DNA of 38,437 bases from Xenorhabdus griffiniae (GTDB taxonomy: Bacteria; Pseudomonadota; Gammaproteobacteria; Enterobacterales; Enterobacteriaceae): assembly GCF_001028135.1 (NCBI RefSeq), contig NZ_LDNM01000033.1:1-38437 (forward strand), read 5' to 3'. The notes beneath the pieces were generated by a model. The model saw nothing but the letters and a program-made list of their open reading frames with translations, did no database searches and was not told the DNA's origin. The position numbers were made by a program, and so were the translations under genes. Shown here piece after piece: positions 8,010 to 19,233 of the stretch. Position 1 is the stretch's first letter, and each line of letters starts with the position of its first letter.

Positions 8010-9356
8010 TTAAATAGACAGCATAATTTTCTTCCACTGAACCGAAATTCCTTCATCATCAGGCAAATTCTGCCCTTCTTTCGTGATGAAAACCCCCAGA
8101 GCGGCAATCAGTTTTTCATTGTAATAAAGCAACGGCGTTCTCTCCCTGAGCCAAGGGGCAATCCCTAATTCTTGCCACAGTTTTTTACTGTGACGGGAAT
8201 GTTGTCGCCCGACAATACTAATATTACCCTGAACCCCAAAACGAATTGTCACTTGTTCATGACGGGTTGGTTTTCTCACTGTCATGCCATGTTCTTTAGA
8301 ACAGAACAGCGTTCCCAACCCATCCGGTAACGTCAAAGACTGCTGTAAATCCCAGGCAAGAAGAGTTCCCGCCAGATCCTGATATTGCGGAAGTAGCCAA
8401 AGTTGCTGCCGATAACGACGAATATCATATTGCCCCAATCTAAAACGCGGTTCTGCATCTTGTCTGGCGAGTGCCACTTCGGACCAAATGCGTTGAAGCT
8501 GCTCTCGGGCCGGCATTTTTACCCCACACTGATTGAGCCATCGCCGCAACAACGCATTTCGTTTTGCTTCCGAACTGTTTTCCAAAGGGGGAATGGATAT
8601 CGAACCTTCTGCGGTAATCAGTGAATCCAAAGATTCTTGTAACAATTCATCCAACAATTGTTCTTGCTCACCACACAAACTGGCGCTGCGGGAAACCGCT
8701 TGGGGGAAATGCGGCCAACGCTGATTGAATAACGGCATGATATTCAGGCGCAGGAAATTACGGTCATAACGATCATCTTGATTACTGTCATCCTCGACCC
8801 ATTGTAATTTTTGTGCCTGTGCATACTCTTCCAACTCTGCACGGCTTACATTTAGCAATGGGCGAATCAATGTCGTTCCCGCAAAGGGCATTCTGGCAGG
8901 CATGGAAGATAATCCCGCCGGACCACTGCCCCGTTTCAGGGCTAATAAAAACGTTTCTGCCTGATCATCAAGATGTTGCGCCGTGATTAAAACCTCATCC
9001 TGTTGTAGCTCACGCTGGAAAGCGTGATAACGCGCATTTCGGGCCGCCGCTTCAATCCCATTCTGGCGAGTATCAAGCCGGACTTTTTCGGTTCGGAAAC
9101 CCACCTGCCAATCAGCGCAAACCTGACGACAATGTTCGACCCATAAATCCGCTTTTGGGTTTAAGCCATGATGAATATGGATTGCCCTTAACCCCACTCT
9201 TTCACGACTCAATTGATGGGGTTGGGTTCGCAAACGAACCAGCAAATGCAGCAATACGGTGGAATCCAGTCCACCGCTAAATCCAAGCAAAATCTTTTTA
9301 TGCTGACCAATTTGTTCTGCCAACGCCGTAAGCAGAAGATCATGAGAACTTGCCAT
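8010..9356 (-). CDS. tilS: tRNA(Ile)-lysidine synthase
   Basis: TilS converts C34 of the tRNA-Ile CAU anticodon to lysidine, so that it reads AUA; it is an essential ATP-dependent enzyme. The PP-loop motif SGGLDSTVLLH lies near the N-terminus, followed by RAIHIHHGL, TAQHLDDQAETFLLALKRGSG and WVEDDSNQDDRYDRNFLR. The C-terminal part contains WQELGIAPWLRERTPLLYY. The ATG at 9356 gives 448 residues, close to the family; an in-frame TTG at 9392 overlaps the stop of the upstream transporter gene and is rejected. The Shine-Dalgarno sequence at the chosen start is weak. Its 33-bp distance from the transporter suggests cotranscription. Confidence 0.93.
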   Translation of the reverse strand: MASSHDLLLTALAEQIGQHKKILLGFSGGLDSTVLLHLLVRLRTQPHQLSRERVGLRAIHIHHGLNPKADLWVEHCRQVCADWQVGFRTEKVRLDTRQNGIEAAARNARYHAFQRELQQDEVLITAQHLDDQAETFLLALKRGSGPAGLSSMPARMPFAGTTLIRPLLNVSRAELEEYAQAQKLQWVEDDSNQDDRYDRNFLRLNIMPLFNQRWPHFPQAVSRSASLCGEQEQLLDELLQESLDSLITAEGSISIPPLENSSEAKRNALLRRWLNQCGVKMPAREQLQRIWSEVALARQDAEPRFRLGQYDIRRYRQQLWLLPQYQDLAGTLLAWDLQQSLTLPDGLGTLFCSKEHGMTVRKPTRHEQVTIRFGVQGNISIVGRQHSRHSKKLWQELGIAPWLRERTPLLYYNEKLIAALGVFITKEGQNLPDDEGISVQWKKIMLSI

Positions 9357-9388
9357 TATAGAGCCAAACCTTTTTTCATTTTGCCTAA

Positions 9389-10306
9389 TCAATCCTCAAT
9401 CAGATCATCCGTCAATTCATTCTGTTCGGACGTTTTTCTCTTGGCACTGATACAGAGTAATCCAGAAATAATAACCAGTGCTAATCCAAACACATAGGCA
9501 GGGACAAATGCATCACCAAAAAACAAGATAATCCACATCATCGACAAAACGGGGGATAAAAATAAGATTGAAGCAACCTTATGGGAGTCAGAGCCATTCA
9601 TGGCTTTGAACCAAATAATATAAGAAATCCCATTCAGTATGATGCCGTTAAGTAACGTTGGCATCAGCGAGTCACCGACAGGCAAATTAATGCGGCTGAA
9701 AGCAAACATAAATACCGCAGAAACTAAGGTAGAACAGAGGAATACCCAGAATGTACTAATATAGGGATCAATAGCAAACTGTCTCGATAATACCGACATT
9801 AATGCAAAACAAAATGCTCCGCTAAATACCAGCAACAATGCCTGCGGATGTTCCACTGCAATCTCGGTAATATTGCCTTTCGTAAAAGTGATCACTACCG
9901 CCATAAAGCCCATGACAATGCCAATCATCTGTTTGATCGTTAATTTTTCTTTAAACAGAAAAAATGACAATCCAATAATCATTAACGGCCAGCTATATTG
10001 GATCACCAAAACAGCCACACCATTTTCAATAGAATAACCATAGTAAAGCAGCAAATAGAAGAAACAATCCAACGCACCTAAGATCAATACTTTAAACATG
10101 ACGGGGAAGGGGATGAATAAAAGCGTCTTCCAACTTCTTCCCATCATGAGGGCAACGACAAATACCGCTAAAACAGACAAAATATTTGACCAGAATAAAT
10201 ATTGGAAGTGATCCATCTCTTTCTGACCAAAACGCGATATAGAAGGAATAAAACTCCAGATAAACACGCAAGAAAACGCATAAATAATATATTTATATTT
10301 GGCCAT
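9389..10306 (-). CDS. DMT/EamA-family membrane transporter, substrate unknown
   Basis: A 305-residue very hydrophobic protein with about ten membrane helices arranged as two similar halves, the pattern of the EamA (drug/metabolite transporter) family. Motif-like stretches include AVLVIQYSWPLMIIGLSFFL followed by KEKLTIKQMIGIVMGFMAVV in the first half, and ASILFLSPVLSMMWIILFFG near the end. A charged tail follows. The ATG at 10306 is chosen over a TTG at 10318; GAG lies 8 bases upstream. Members export amino acids, metabolites or drugs, but nothing here fixes the substrate. It stands between accA and tilS, where E. coli has ldcC and yaeR, so it is an accessory gene at this locus. Confidence 0.85.
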   Translation of the reverse strand: MAKYKYIIYAFSCVFIWSFIPSISRFGQKEMDHFQYLFWSNILSVLAVFVVALMMGRSWKTLLFIPFPVMFKVLILGALDCFFYLLLYYGYSIENGVAVLVIQYSWPLMIIGLSFFLFKEKLTIKQMIGIVMGFMAVVITFTKGNITEIAVEHPQALLLVFSGAFCFALMSVLSRQFAIDPYISTFWVFLCSTLVSAVFMFAFSRINLPVGDSLMPTLLNGIILNGISYIIWFKAMNGSDSHKVASILFLSPVLSMMWIILFFGDAFVPAYVFGLALVIISGLLCISAKRKTSEQNELTDDLIED

Positions 10307-10388
10307 AGAAAAACTCAACTTATTATTTTAAAGCCCAGCCTACGAGGCGCCTATTCCATCCCAATGCCATCAGGCATGATAATATTAG

Positions 10389-10394
10389 ATTATA
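10389..10394 (-). promoter_or_regulatory. Possible -10 box for the DMT transporter gene
   Basis: A consensus TATAAT on the minus strand lies 82 bp before the transporter start, but no acceptable -35 is found at 16-18 bp. A small hairpin ATGCC (10364-10368) / GGCAT (10373-10377) and an 8-bp palindrome AGGCGCCT (10345-10352) lie in the leader. Confidence 0.3.
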
Positions 10395-10430
10395 TATGAC
10401 GTAATGATTTCGCCCTTACAAACAGCAAAA

Positions 10431-10476
10431 CAGGCGGAAATATCAGGGGGTTATCACTCCTCAATATTTCCGCCTG
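10431..10476 (-). terminator. 13-bp inverted repeat after accA, terminator-like
   Basis: CAGGCGGAAATAT at 10431-10443 is perfectly complementary to 10464-10476, with a 20-nt loop. On the minus strand, downstream of accA, the stem is followed by TTTTGCTGTTTG, a loose U-rich tail. The loop is longer than usual for an intrinsic terminator. Confidence 0.6.
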
Positions 10477-10520
10477 GTAAATGATTTTCATCCGCTATTA
10501 GCGAGTAAAAACTTTAGACC

Positions 10521-11480
10521 TTAGCAATAACCGTACTGCATTAAGTGCTCATAACGGCGGTTAACTAATTCTTCACTGTCCAGTTCGCTCAATTCAGCAA
10601 GATCAGCTAACAGTTGAGCTTTCAATGTTGCAGCGATTTCTTCATAGTGACGGTGCGCACCACCCAATGGCTCAGGAATAACAGTATCAATCAAATTCAA
10701 TTCTTTCAAACGTGGGGCAGTATTCCCCATGGCTTCCGCCGCCAATGGTGCTTTTTCAGCGCTTTTCCACAAGATGGAAGCACAGCCTTCAGGAGAGATG
10801 GTGGAGAAGGTGCTGTATTGCAACATGTTAATTTTATCACCCACACTAAGCGCCAATGCGCCACCAGAACCCCCTTCGCCAATCACGGTACAAATGATAG
10901 GAACAGAAAGATGAGACATTTCACGTAGGTTACGGGCAATAGCTTCTGACTGACCACGCTCTTCTGCACCTACTCCGGGATAGGCCCCCGGAGTATCAAT
11001 GAAAGTCATGATTGGCAATTTGAAACGCTCTGCCATCTCCATCAATCTCAATGCCTTACGATAACCTTCCGGCGATGGCATACCAAAATTACGACGGATC
11101 TTTTCTTTGGTTTCACGCCCTTTCTGATGGCCTATCACCATGACAGGACGGCCATCAATACGCGCTAACCCTCCTACAATGGCTTTGTCATCTGCATAGG
11201 CACGATCACCCGCTAACTCTTCAAAGTCAGTAAATATATGCTGAATATAATCCAGTGTATAAGGGCGCAAGGGATGACGTGATAGCTGGGAAATTTGCCA
11301 TGCCCCTAAATCAGCGAAAATTTTGCGAGTCAGCTCCAGGCTTTTTTCCCGCAGACGCTGGACTTCTTCATCCAGATTGATATCTAGCTTTTCATCTTGA
11401 CGGCTAACTGCGGTAAGCGAATCAATTTTCGCTTCCAGCTCGGCAATCGGCTGTTCAAAATCCAGAAAATTCAGACTCAT
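10521..11480 (-). CDS. accA: Acetyl-CoA carboxylase, carboxyltransferase subunit alpha
   Basis: AccA with AccD transfers the carboxyl group from biotin-BCCP to acetyl-CoA, giving malonyl-CoA, the first step of fatty acid synthesis. At 319 residues it equals E. coli. The crotonase-like carboxyltransferase core shows [14 protein letters not shown], the oxyanion region [15 protein letters not shown] and [18 protein letters not shown] lies a few bases before the ATG. It is 12 bp after dnaE and probably cotranscribed, as in E. coli. Confidence 0.98.
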   Translation of the reverse strand: MSLNFLDFEQPIAELEAKIDSLTAVSRQDEKLDINLDEEVQRLREKSLELTRKIFADLGAWQISQLSRHPLRPYTLDYIQHIFTDFEELAGDRAYADDKAIVGGLARIDGRPVMVIGHQKGRETKEKIRRNFGMPSPEGYRKALRLMEMAERFKLPIMTFIDTPGAYPGVGAEERGQSEAIARNLREMSHLSVPIICTVIGEGGSGGALALSVGDKINMLQYSTFSTISPEGCASILWKSAEKAPLAAEAMGNTAPRLKELNLIDTVIPEPLGGAHRHYEEIAATLKAQLLADLAELSELDSEELVNRRYEHLMQYGYC

Positions 11481-11492
11481 AATGTTCCTATT

Positions 11493-14400
11493 CTAGTCAA
11501 ATTCTAATTCTACCTGCTCATTACCCAGCAGAGTTCGCAGATCGGTCAACAGGGTGTCTGTTGGCGTTACCCGCCAGGTCGCCCCGAATCGTAAACGGGC
11601 GCGGGCATCTACCCGCTGGTAATAAAGATGAACCGGTATCGTACCTGAACGGTGTGGCTCCAATGCCCCACGAAGACGGCTCAATAATTGCTCATCAATT
11701 TGCCTGTCTGATAACGAGATAGCAAGCCCACGTGCAAATTTTTCACGTGCTTCACTGATATCCATTAATTCACGAACTGTCATTTTAAGCCCACCGCTGA
11801 AGTCATCAAAGCTGACTTGTCCGGTAGCAATCAAAATCTTGTCCTGTTCCAATAAATGCTGATACCTTTCCAACGCATCAGAAAACAGCATGATCTCCAG
11901 ACGTCCTGAACGATCATCCAATGTACTGATACCAATCCGGTTTCCCCGTTTGGTTGTCAATATTTTGGAAGCTAATACCAAACCGACTACAGTTGTTACC
12001 TGGCCACGGGGTGTCGGGTTCACATCTTTTAGACGTAATCCATTGGTATATCGTTCAATCTCTTTCAAATAACCTGTGATGGGATGTCCAGTTAAGTACA
12101 AGCCTAATGTTTCCCGCTCACCATCCAATACCACCTGATCCGGCCATTTCGGGGTGCTGGCATAGGAACGCTCAACTTGTTCTGGCTCTTCAGCCAACAC
12201 ACCAAACATGTCTGTTTGACCCGTGGCTTCGGCTTTGGCATGTTGATCCGCTGCTTTCAGTGCTCCTTCCAGGGAAGACATCAGTGCTGCACGATGTGGT
12301 CCCAACCGATCAAAAGCACCGGACATGATCAGTTTTTCCATCACACGACGGTTTATTTTTTTAATATCAACACGTGCACACAGGTCGAATAGCTCTTTGA
12401 AATGCCCCCCTTTCTGTCGGGCTTCGAGCATCGCTTCAATCGGCCCTTCCCCCACGCCTTTAATCGCGCCAATGCCGTAAACAATTTCTCCGTCATTATT
12501 GACATGGAAATGATACAAGCCGCTATTAATATCAGGAGGAAGAACTTTCAGCCTCATGCGCCAGCACTCATCCACCAGCCCAACGACTTTTTCGGTGTTA
12601 TCCATATCCGCTGTCATCACGGCAGCCATAAATTCTGCCGGATAGTGCGCTTTCAACCATAACGTTTGGTAGGAAACCAGTGCATAAGCTGCGGAGTGAG
12701 ATTTGTTAAAGCCATAACCCGCGAATTTCTCCACCAAATCGAATATTTTCATGGCGAGCGTACCATCCACGCCCTGTTTTAACGCTCCCTCTTCAAATAC
12801 CGACCGCTGTTTAGCCATCTCTTCTGGTTTTTTCTTACCCATCGCACGGCGCAACATATCTGCACCGCCCAGGGTATAACCGGCTAAAACCTGCGCAATT
12901 TGCATCACCTGTTCCTGATACAGAATGATACCGTAAGTTGGCTCCAATACAGGTTTTAAGGATTCGTGCTGCCATTCCACATCAGGATAGGAGAGCGCTT
13001 CCCGTCCATGTTTACGGTCTATAAAGTTATCTACCATGCCTGATTGCAACGGCCCGGGACGGAACAGCGCCACTAATGCGATCATGTCTTCAAAACAGTC
13101 AGGGCGCAGACGTTTGATTAAGTCCTTCATTCCGCGAGATTCAAGCTGGAACACGGCCGTGGTTTCAGAGCGTTGCAGCATATCGAAACTTTTCTTATCA
13201 TCCAGCGGAATAGCGGCGATATCAATCGGCTCCAGCCCTTGCCTGGCACGACGTGCATTCACCATCTCAAGCGCCCAGTTGATGATGGTCAGCGTTCTCA
13301 GGCCAAGGAAGTCAAACTTAACTAGACCTGCGTATTCCACATCATTTTTGTCAAACTGGGTAACCGGGTTTTGCCCTTCTGGATCACAGTAAATTGGCGC
13401 AAAATCAGTAATTTTGGTTGGTGCAATAACAACACCACCGGCATGCTTACCTGCGTTACGAGTGACACCTTCCAGTTTACGCGCCATGTCTATCAGCGCT
13501 TTAACCTCTTCATCCGCTTCGTAAATTTCAGGTAACTGGGGTTCGGCAGCAAACGCTTTTTCCAGTGTCATACCCGGGTCAGGAGGCACCAGTTTCGATA
13601 TTCGATCCACAAATCCATAGGGGTGTCCAAGTACACGCCCAACATCACGGATAACCGCTTTCGCCGCCATCGTACCAAAAGTGATGATCTGCGATACGGC
13701 ATCTCGTCCGTACATATCTGCAACGTGATCGATAACCTGATCACGTTTTTCCATACAGAAATCGATGTCAAAATCTGGCATGGAAATACGTTCAGGGTTA
13801 AGGAAACGTTCAAACAGCAGATCGAATCCTAGCGGATCGAGGTCGGTAATTTTTAACGCATAAGCCACAAGGGAGCCGGCACCAGAACCTCGTCCTGGAC
13901 CAACGGGAACACCGTTGTCTTTCGACCACTGGATAAATTCCATTACGATCAGGAAGTAGCCAGGAAATCCCATCTGATTGATAACGTTCAGTTCAATATC
14001 CAGACGCTCATCATATTCTGGCCGTTTCTGCGCCCTGACTTCTGGGTCGGGATAGAGAAATTCCAGACGTTCTTCCAATCCTTGCCTGGATTTTTCAATG
14101 AGAAAGTCTTCTGTGCTCATTTCTCCCGTCGGAAATTGGGGCAGGAAATACTCACCAAGACGGATCGTGACATTACAGCGTTTAGCAATTTCTACGCTAT
14201 TTTGTAGCGCTTCAGGAATGTCTGAGAAAAGCTCGCACATCTCCTGTTCACTGCGTAGATATTGCTGAGGGCTGTAATTTTTAGGCCGTTTCGGATCAGA
14301 CAGTGTATAACCATCGTGGATAGCAACCCGAATATCGTGGGCTTCGAAGTCTTCGCTTTCAAGAAAACAAACGTCGTTGGTTGCCACAACAGGAAGATTT

Positions 14401-14975
14401 TTTTCTGACGCCAGCGCCACAGCCGCATGAAGATAGTTTTCTTCATCCTGACGTCCGGTACGGATCAGCTCAAGGTAATAACTGTCAGGGAAATGCTCCT
14501 GATAAAAATCGAGGCATTGCTCCACCATCGCACGATTGCCACGCAGCAGGAATTTACCCACATCCCCCATGCGTCCCCCCGACAACAGGATCAACCCTGT
14601 TTTGTATTTCACCAGCCATTCCCGCTGGAGAGTCGGCCCAATCGCACCATAACCTTTTTGGTAAGCCTCAGAGATCAGCAAAGTCAGATTTTGGTAACCT
14701 TCATTATTACGCGCAAGGATCGTCAGATGGGCATATTCATCCCCCAGCAAATCACTTTCCACATAAAAATCTGCACCAATAATTGGCTTGATACCGGCAC
14801 CGTGGGCACTGCCATAGAATTTCACCAATCCACACAAGTTGGTAAAATCCGTGATCGCAAAAGCGGGCATCCCCAATTTGGCGATTTTTTTCACCAATGG
14901 GCCGGTCTTAGCCAAGCCATCAATCATTGAATAATCACTGTGAACACGTAAGTGTACAAAACGTGGTTCTGTCAT
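11493..14975 (-). CDS. dnaE: DNA polymerase III alpha subunit
   Basis: DnaE is the replicative polymerase of the Pol III holoenzyme. At 1160 residues it equals E. coli. The N-terminal PHP domain begins [16 protein letters not shown]. The C-family polymerase catalytic motif [13 protein letters not shown] carries two of the three catalytic aspartates, and [11 protein letters not shown] the third. A helix-hairpin-helix region, an OB domain ([20 protein letters not shown]) and the tau-binding C-terminus follow. It lies between rnhB (27 bp upstream) and accA. Confidence 0.98.
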   Translation of the reverse strand: MTEPRFVHLRVHSDYSMIDGLAKTGPLVKKIAKLGMPAFAITDFTNLCGLVKFYGSAHGAGIKPIIGADFYVESDLLGDEYAHLTILARNNEGYQNLTLLISEAYQKGYGAIGPTLQREWLVKYKTGLILLSGGRMGDVGKFLLRGNRAMVEQCLDFYQEHFPDSYYLELIRTGRQDEENYLHAAVALASEKNLPVVATNDVCFLESEDFEAHDIRVAIHDGYTLSDPKRPKNYSPQQYLRSEQEMCELFSDIPEALQNSVEIAKRCNVTIRLGEYFLPQFPTGEMSTEDFLIEKSRQGLEERLEFLYPDPEVRAQKRPEYDERLDIELNVINQMGFPGYFLIVMEFIQWSKDNGVPVGPGRGSGAGSLVAYALKITDLDPLGFDLLFERFLNPERISMPDFDIDFCMEKRDQVIDHVADMYGRDAVSQIITFGTMAAKAVIRDVGRVLGHPYGFVDRISKLVPPDPGMTLEKAFAAEPQLPEIYEADEEVKALIDMARKLEGVTRNAGKHAGGVVIAPTKITDFAPIYCDPEGQNPVTQFDKNDVEYAGLVKFDFLGLRTLTIINWALEMVNARRARQGLEPIDIAAIPLDDKKSFDMLQRSETTAVFQLESRGMKDLIKRLRPDCFEDMIALVALFRPGPLQSGMVDNFIDRKHGREALSYPDVEWQHESLKPVLEPTYGIILYQEQVMQIAQVLAGYTLGGADMLRRAMGKKKPEEMAKQRSVFEEGALKQGVDGTLAMKIFDLVEKFAGYGFNKSHSAAYALVSYQTLWLKAHYPAEFMAAVMTADMDNTEKVVGLVDECWRMRLKVLPPDINSGLYHFHVNNDGEIVYGIGAIKGVGEGPIEAMLEARQKGGHFKELFDLCARVDIKKINRRVMEKLIMSGAFDRLGPHRAALMSSLEGALKAADQHAKAEATGQTDMFGVLAEEPEQVERSYASTPKWPDQVVLDGERETLGLYLTGHPITGYLKEIERYTNGLRLKDVNPTPRGQVTTVVGLVLASKILTTKRGNRIGISTLDDRSGRLEIMLFSDALERYQHLLEQDKILIATGQVSFDDFSGGLKMTVRELMDISEAREKFARGLAISLSDRQIDEQLLSRLRGALEPHRSGTIPVHLYYQRVDARARLRFGATWRVTPTDTLLTDLRTLLGNEQVELEFD

Positions 14976-15002
14976 AATCTGCCCAGATACTTATCCCAGA
15001 TT

Positions 15003-15593
15003 TTATATAAGACCTAGCACCCGTTTAACGGGCGCAAAACTTTTACGATGGTGCTCCGTAGCGCCTAAAGAAGCCAGTTTTTCCAGATGCAGGGCGGTTG
15101 GATAACCTTTATGTTTCGCAAAGCCATAGTCAGGGAACTGTTTATCCAGCTCTGCCATTTCTCTGTCACGTGTGACTTTGGCAAGAATAGAGGCAGCACT
15201 GATTTCTGCAACCAGATTATCGCCCTTAATGACAGCCTGAGCTGGCATGGATAACACCGGACAGCGGTTGCCATCAATCAGAACATAATCCGGTATGAGT
15301 GCCAACCCGGCAACGGCTCTTTGCATAGCCAGCATAGTGGCGTGGAGGATGTTAAGCTGGTCGATCTCTTCCGGCTCTGCGCGACCGAGGCTCCAACATA
15401 AAGCTTTTTCTTTTATTTCCCAATACAGTGCCTCACGGCGTTTTTCCGTGAGTTTCTTGGAATCCATTAAGCCTGCAATCGGTTTGAGCGGATCAAGAAT
15501 AACCGCCGCAGTCACGACAGCCCCTACCAGTGGGCCACGCCCAACTTCATCAACACCGGCAATCAAATTCGCCTGTGGATAAACAAAATCCAT
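15003..15593 (-). CDS. rnhB: Ribonuclease HII
   Basis: RnhB cuts the RNA strand of RNA-DNA hybrids and starts removal of ribonucleotides from DNA. The catalytic carboxylates are D15 and E16 (GVDEVGRGP), D107 (VLIDGNR) and D125 (KGD). It has 196 residues (198 in E. coli). Its ATG overlaps the lpxB stop by one base (TAATG), showing translational coupling. Confidence 0.97.
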   Translation of the reverse strand: MDFVYPQANLIAGVDEVGRGPLVGAVVTAAVILDPLKPIAGLMDSKKLTEKRREALYWEIKEKALCWSLGRAEPEEIDQLNILHATMLAMQRAVAGLALIPDYVLIDGNRCPVLSMPAQAVIKGDNLVAEISAASILAKVTRDREMAELDKQFPDYGFAKHKGYPTALHLEKLASLGATEHHRKSFAPVKRVLGLI

Positions 15594-16777
15594 TATCTTC
15601 TCGCTAATTCCAGAACTGCTTGCGCAGCCTGTTCATCGGCATCACAGCGAATGCTTTTATGCAAATGCAAGAACGTTTGTTGTAACGCGTCCACATCCGC
15701 ACCACCTTGCACAAGAGGTAACAATGCCTCTGACAACGCTTGTGGTTCGCATTCATCCTGTAGCAGTTCTTTGACTAATTCTTTTCCTGCCAGTAAGTTA
15801 GGCAAAGAAACATACGGTGTTTTCACCAAGCGTTTTGCCAGCCAAAATGTAAAAGGTTTCATTCTATAGCCCACTACCATTGGGCATTTGGCCAGCATAC
15901 ATTCCAGTGCAGCCGTCCCGGATGCCAGTAAAGTGGCATCACTGGCAATCATGGCTTCACGCGCTTTGCCATCCAATAAATGGAGCAGCAAATCCGGTGC
16001 TGTCTCGTTTTTAATGCGCTGAAACTGTTCACGTCGTTTGGCATTAACCAACGGAACCAATACATGCAAGTCGGGATATTCTTCCCGTAATAATTGGGCG
16101 GTTTTTAAGAAATCAGCACTGAGCATCTCGACTTCAGCATGACGACTCCCCGGCAATATTGCCAGACAGTGAGCAGCCAATGGAATACCCAGAATTTTTC
16201 TGGCGGCGGCTTTATCGGGTTGCAAGGGCATCGCATCTGCCATTGTGTGCCCGATAAATCGGCACGGAACGTTAAACCGATCGTAAAAAGCTTTTTCAAA
16301 AGGTAAAAACGCCAATACCAAATCCGTTGCCCACCCCATTTTAAACACGCGTTTCTGACGCCACGCCCATACCGATGGGCTAACGTAATGGATCGTTTTA
16401 ATTCCCTGCTGTTTAAGCCTGCTTTCCAAAGTAATGTTGAAGTCAGGCGCATCAATGCCAATAAACACATCAGGTTTCAACGCGGTAAAACGGGCGGTTA
16501 AATCTTTGCGTATTTTCAGCAAACGGGGCAAACGTCCCAGCACTTCGACGATCCCCATGACGGCCAGCTCTTCCATCTCATACCAGGCTTCACAACCTTC
16601 TGCCTGCATAAGAGGACCAGCAACACCCACAAAACGGGCGTGCGGAATTTTTGCTTTCAATGCACGAATCAGCCCTGCCCCAAGTATATCACCGGAAGTT
16701 TCTCCGGCGACCAAACCAATTATCAGGGGGCGCTGATTATCAACAGAAGAAAAGGTAGTCAAAGGAGTATCCTTCAT
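15593..16777 (-). CDS. lpxB: Lipid-A-disaccharide synthase
   Basis: LpxB joins UDP-2,3-diacylglucosamine and lipid X to form the lipid A disaccharide, at the inner membrane. The N-terminal GEASGD-like motif appears as [14 protein letters not shown]. Further family motifs are [26 protein letters not shown] and [25 protein letters not shown]. It has 394 residues, 12 more than E. coli, the extra being an N-terminal extension ([13 protein letters not shown]). The start ATG has a weak ribosome site 7 bp after lpxA, so coupling to lpxA is likely. Confidence 0.97.
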   Translation of the reverse strand: MKDTPLTTFSSVDNQRPLIIGLVAGETSGDILGAGLIRALKAKIPHARFVGVAGPLMQAEGCEAWYEMEELAVMGIVEVLGRLPRLLKIRKDLTARFTALKPDVFIGIDAPDFNITLESRLKQQGIKTIHYVSPSVWAWRQKRVFKMGWATDLVLAFLPFEKAFYDRFNVPCRFIGHTMADAMPLQPDKAAARKILGIPLAAHCLAILPGSRHAEVEMLSADFLKTAQLLREEYPDLHVLVPLVNAKRREQFQRIKNETAPDLLLHLLDGKAREAMIASDATLLASGTAALECMLAKCPMVVGYRMKPFTFWLAKRLVKTPYVSLPNLLAGKELVKELLQDECEPQALSEALLPLVQGGADVDALQQTFLHLHKSIRCDADEQAAQAVLELARR

Positions 16778-16784
16778 CTACTTA

Positions 16785-17582
16785 TTAACGAATGATGCCA
16801 CGGCTGGATTTTGCGGAATGTTCCAGAAAATCACTGAATACTTTCACATGCGGGCTGTTTTCCGCTTGGAGATCAATCTCTTTTCTGGCTTCTTCCAATG
16901 TTTTTCCGCTGCGATAAAGCGTCTTATAGGCATGACGAATGGCATGCAGAGATTCTTTGTCAAACCCACGGCGTTTCAGGCCTTCGATATTCAATCCGAA
17001 AGGAGTTGCATGGTTTCCCTGTGCGATGATGTAAGGAGGAATATCCTGAGCAACGCCGGAACAGCCACCCACCATCACGTGGGAACCAATTTGACAGAAT
17101 TGATGCACCGCCGTCATACCACCAATAATGACATGATCACCCAGAATAACATGCCCGCCCAATGTACCGTTGTTCGCAATAATACAACGATCACCAATGA
17201 TACAGTCATGGGCGATATGGGCGTTGATCATCAGCAGATTGTCACTGCCAACTTTAGTCAAGCCCCCACCCTGCACAGTGCCTCTGTGGATAGAAACACT
17301 TTCACGAATGCGATTACGGTCACCAATTTCAACACGGGTTGGTTCACCCTGATATTTGAGATCCTGATTGACCTCCCCAATAGAGGCAAATTGATAAATC
17401 TGGTTATCACGACCAATTTTAGTTATCCCATTAACCACAATATGGGATTTTAATTCAGTCCCTTCACCAATCTCAACGTGGGCACCGATATAACAAAATG
17501 GGCCAATGCGAACATTGGCGCCAATAACAGCACCCTCTTCAATAATAGAAGAGGGATGGATAATCGCGGTCTTATCAATCAT
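16785..17582 (-). CDS. lpxA: UDP-N-acetylglucosamine acyltransferase
   Basis: LpxA catalyses the first step of lipid A synthesis, moving R-3-hydroxyacyl from ACP to UDP-GlcNAc. It is a left-handed beta helix built of hexapeptide repeats, visible from residue 8 to about 180. The catalytic His125 lies in INAHIAHDC and aligns without gaps with E. coli. It has 265 residues (262 in E. coli). It starts 3 bp after the fabZ stop, within the lpxD-fabZ-lpxA-lpxB cluster. Confidence 0.98.
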   Translation of the reverse strand: MIDKTAIIHPSSIIEEGAVIGANVRIGPFCYIGAHVEIGEGTELKSHIVVNGITKIGRDNQIYQFASIGEVNQDLKYQGEPTRVEIGDRNRIRESVSIHRGTVQGGGLTKVGSDNLLMINAHIAHDCIIGDRCIIANNGTLGGHVILGDHVIIGGMTAVHQFCQIGSHVMVGGCSGVAQDIPPYIIAQGNHATPFGLNIEGLKRRGFDKESLHAIRHAYKTLYRSGKTLEEARKEIDLQAENSPHVKVFSDFLEHSAKSSRGIIR

Positions 17583-17585
17583 GGA

Positions 17586-18038
17586 TTAAGCCTCACGACG
17601 GCGAGCACACATCATTTCAGCTTCGCAAGCCACTTCTCCATCGACTTTCGCTACGCCCCTGAAACGCGCAACACCGCGACGTTCTTTAATAAATTCTACT
17701 TCCATGATCATTTGATCACCTGGCAGAACCGGACGCTTGAAGCGAGCGCCATCAATCGCTGCAAAGTAATACAATTCACCTGGCGCCAGTGATCCAACAC
17801 TTTTGAACGCCAAAATACCGGTAGCTTGAGCCATTGCTTCGAGGATCAAAACACCAGGAAAAATGGGTTTACCCGGGAAGTGTCCCTGAAAGAATGGTTC
17901 ATTAAATGATACATTCTTGACTGCGCGCAGAAATTTACCTTTCTCAAAATCCAAGACGCGGTCTACCAACAAAAATGGGTAGCGGTGAGGCAGTAAATCT
18001 AAAATCTCTTCAATTTGCAGAGTATGATTATCACTCAT
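17586..18038 (-). CDS. fabZ: 3-hydroxyacyl-ACP dehydratase FabZ
   Basis: FabZ dehydrates 3-hydroxyacyl-ACP in fatty acid elongation and competes with LpxA/LpxD for the same substrates. The catalytic His53 lies in GHFPG and Glu67 in LEAMAQ. It has 150 residues (151 in E. coli). AGGAAGAG lies about 8 bases before the ATG. It is separated from lpxD by 162 bp that contain an inverted repeat, a wider gap than at the other junctions of this cluster. Confidence 0.98.
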   Translation of the reverse strand: MSDNHTLQIEEILDLLPHRYPFLLVDRVLDFEKGKFLRAVKNVSFNEPFFQGHFPGKPIFPGVLILEAMAQATGILAFKSVGSLAPGELYYFAAIDGARFKRPVLPGDQMIMEVEFIKERRGVARFRGVAKVDGEVACEAEMMCARRREA

Positions 18039-18082
18039 CTAAATACTCTTCCTGTCATATAAAAATCATAATATTAACGACA

Positions 18083-18124
18083 CGGCCTGCGTTAACTCCA
18101 AATTCAGAGCTATCAGGCAGGCCG
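18083..18124 (-). repeat. 8-bp inverted repeat in the fabZ leader
   Basis: CGGCCTGC (18083-18090) and GCAGGCCG (18117-18124) are perfectly complementary, with a 26-nt loop, in the lpxD-fabZ gap. No U-tract follows on the minus strand, so it is not a standard terminator. An RNA hairpin in the fabZ leader is possible. Confidence 0.5.
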
Positions 18125-18200
18125 CAAAAATCAAAAGCACAACCAAAAATGCTAATTAAAAACGTTTAATCAAAAATGTCTATCCAAGATGCGGGTATGA

Positions 18201-19229
18201 TTATTCGTTTTCACCTTCCAGTTGGCGTTCAACTGACTTCAAGCGCTTATTCATCTCACTGATGTTCATGATTAAAGCGGCCGTCTTGCGCCAAACTTTG
18301 TTCGGTTGTAACGGAAGCCCCGACGAGTATACGCCCGGTTCTGTGATTGGACGTATCACCATGCTCATACCCGTCACGGTCACTTTATCACAGATTTCCA
18401 TGTGCCCATTGATGGCACTGGCTCCACCAATCATACAGTAACGGCCCATTTTCAAACTGCCCGCCATAACGACGCCACCCGCCACTGCGGTGTTGTCTCC
18501 AATCGTCACGTTGTGGGCAATCTGACATTGGTTGTCTATGATAACACCATTACCGATGACTGTGTTATCCAATGCGCCGCGATCAATTGTCGTACAAGCG
18601 CCGATTTCAACGCGATTTCCGATGATCACTGTGCCTAACTGTGGAATTTTAACCCAATTTCCGCGCTCATTGGCATAACCAAAACCATCAGAACCGATAA
18701 CAGTCCCTGACTGGATCAAACACGACTCACCAATTTCAACATTGTGGTATACCGATACATTGGCCCAAAGACGGGTTCCTGCACCAATCCGCGCATTTTT
18801 TCCAATAAAACAACCGGCACCAACAATAACGTTATCACCAAGCATAACGCCGGATTCGATAACCGCATTGGCACCAATCGCCACATTTTTGCCCAGTACC
18901 CCCTCAGAGGAAATCACTGCTGATGGGTGGATATCCTGTGCCGGTTTCGGTGTCGTATCCATAATTTGCGCCATACGGGCATAGGCAAGGTAAGGATCAT
19001 TAACAACCAACGCGGCAACTTTGCAGTGAGGGAGATCTGCTTCACGCAGCACAACGGCCGCAGCCTGACAGGTAGCAAGTTTGTCAGTATAACGACTGTC
19101 GGATAAAAATGTAATTTGCTCGTTATTTGCTGAATACATCGGCGCAATACCGGTGATGACGATATCGCCATCACCATGTAATTGCGCATTCAACTGCTGA
19201 GCGAGATCAGCCAATCGAATTGAAACCAT
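18201..19229 (-). CDS. lpxD: UDP-3-O-(3-hydroxymyristoyl)glucosamine N-acyltransferase
   Basis: LpxD adds the second 3-hydroxyacyl chain in lipid A synthesis. It has an N-terminal uridine-binding domain (about residues 1-100), a long hexapeptide-repeat beta helix, and a C-terminal helix. The catalytic His is in [14 protein letters not shown]. It has 342 residues (341 in E. coli). It starts 4 bp after the skp stop, so it is coupled to the bamA-skp genes. Confidence 0.98.
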   Translation of the reverse strand: MVSIRLADLAQQLNAQLHGDGDIVITGIAPMYSANNEQITFLSDSRYTDKLATCQAAAVVLREADLPHCKVAALVVNDPYLAYARMAQIMDTTPKPAQDIHPSAVISSEGVLGKNVAIGANAVIESGVMLGDNVIVGAGCFIGKNARIGAGTRLWANVSVYHNVEIGESCLIQSGTVIGSDGFGYANERGNWVKIPQLGTVIIGNRVEIGACTTIDRGALDNTVIGNGVIIDNQCQIAHNVTIGDNTAVAGGVVMAGSLKMGRYCMIGGASAINGHMEICDKVTVTGMSMVIRPITEPGVYSSGLPLQPNKVWRKTAALIMNISEMNKRLKSVERQLEGENE

Positions 19230-19233
19230 CTAC

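Noticed and set aside
14381-14930. Two overlapping plus-strand frames (133 and 167 codons) opposite dnaE
   Set aside because: They are antisense to a full-length, well-conserved dnaE and look like non-coding translations.
16818-17453. A 211-residue plus-strand open frame opposite lpxA
   Set aside because: It mirrors the repeated hexapeptide codons of lpxA on the other strand and has no recognisable domain or ribosome site.
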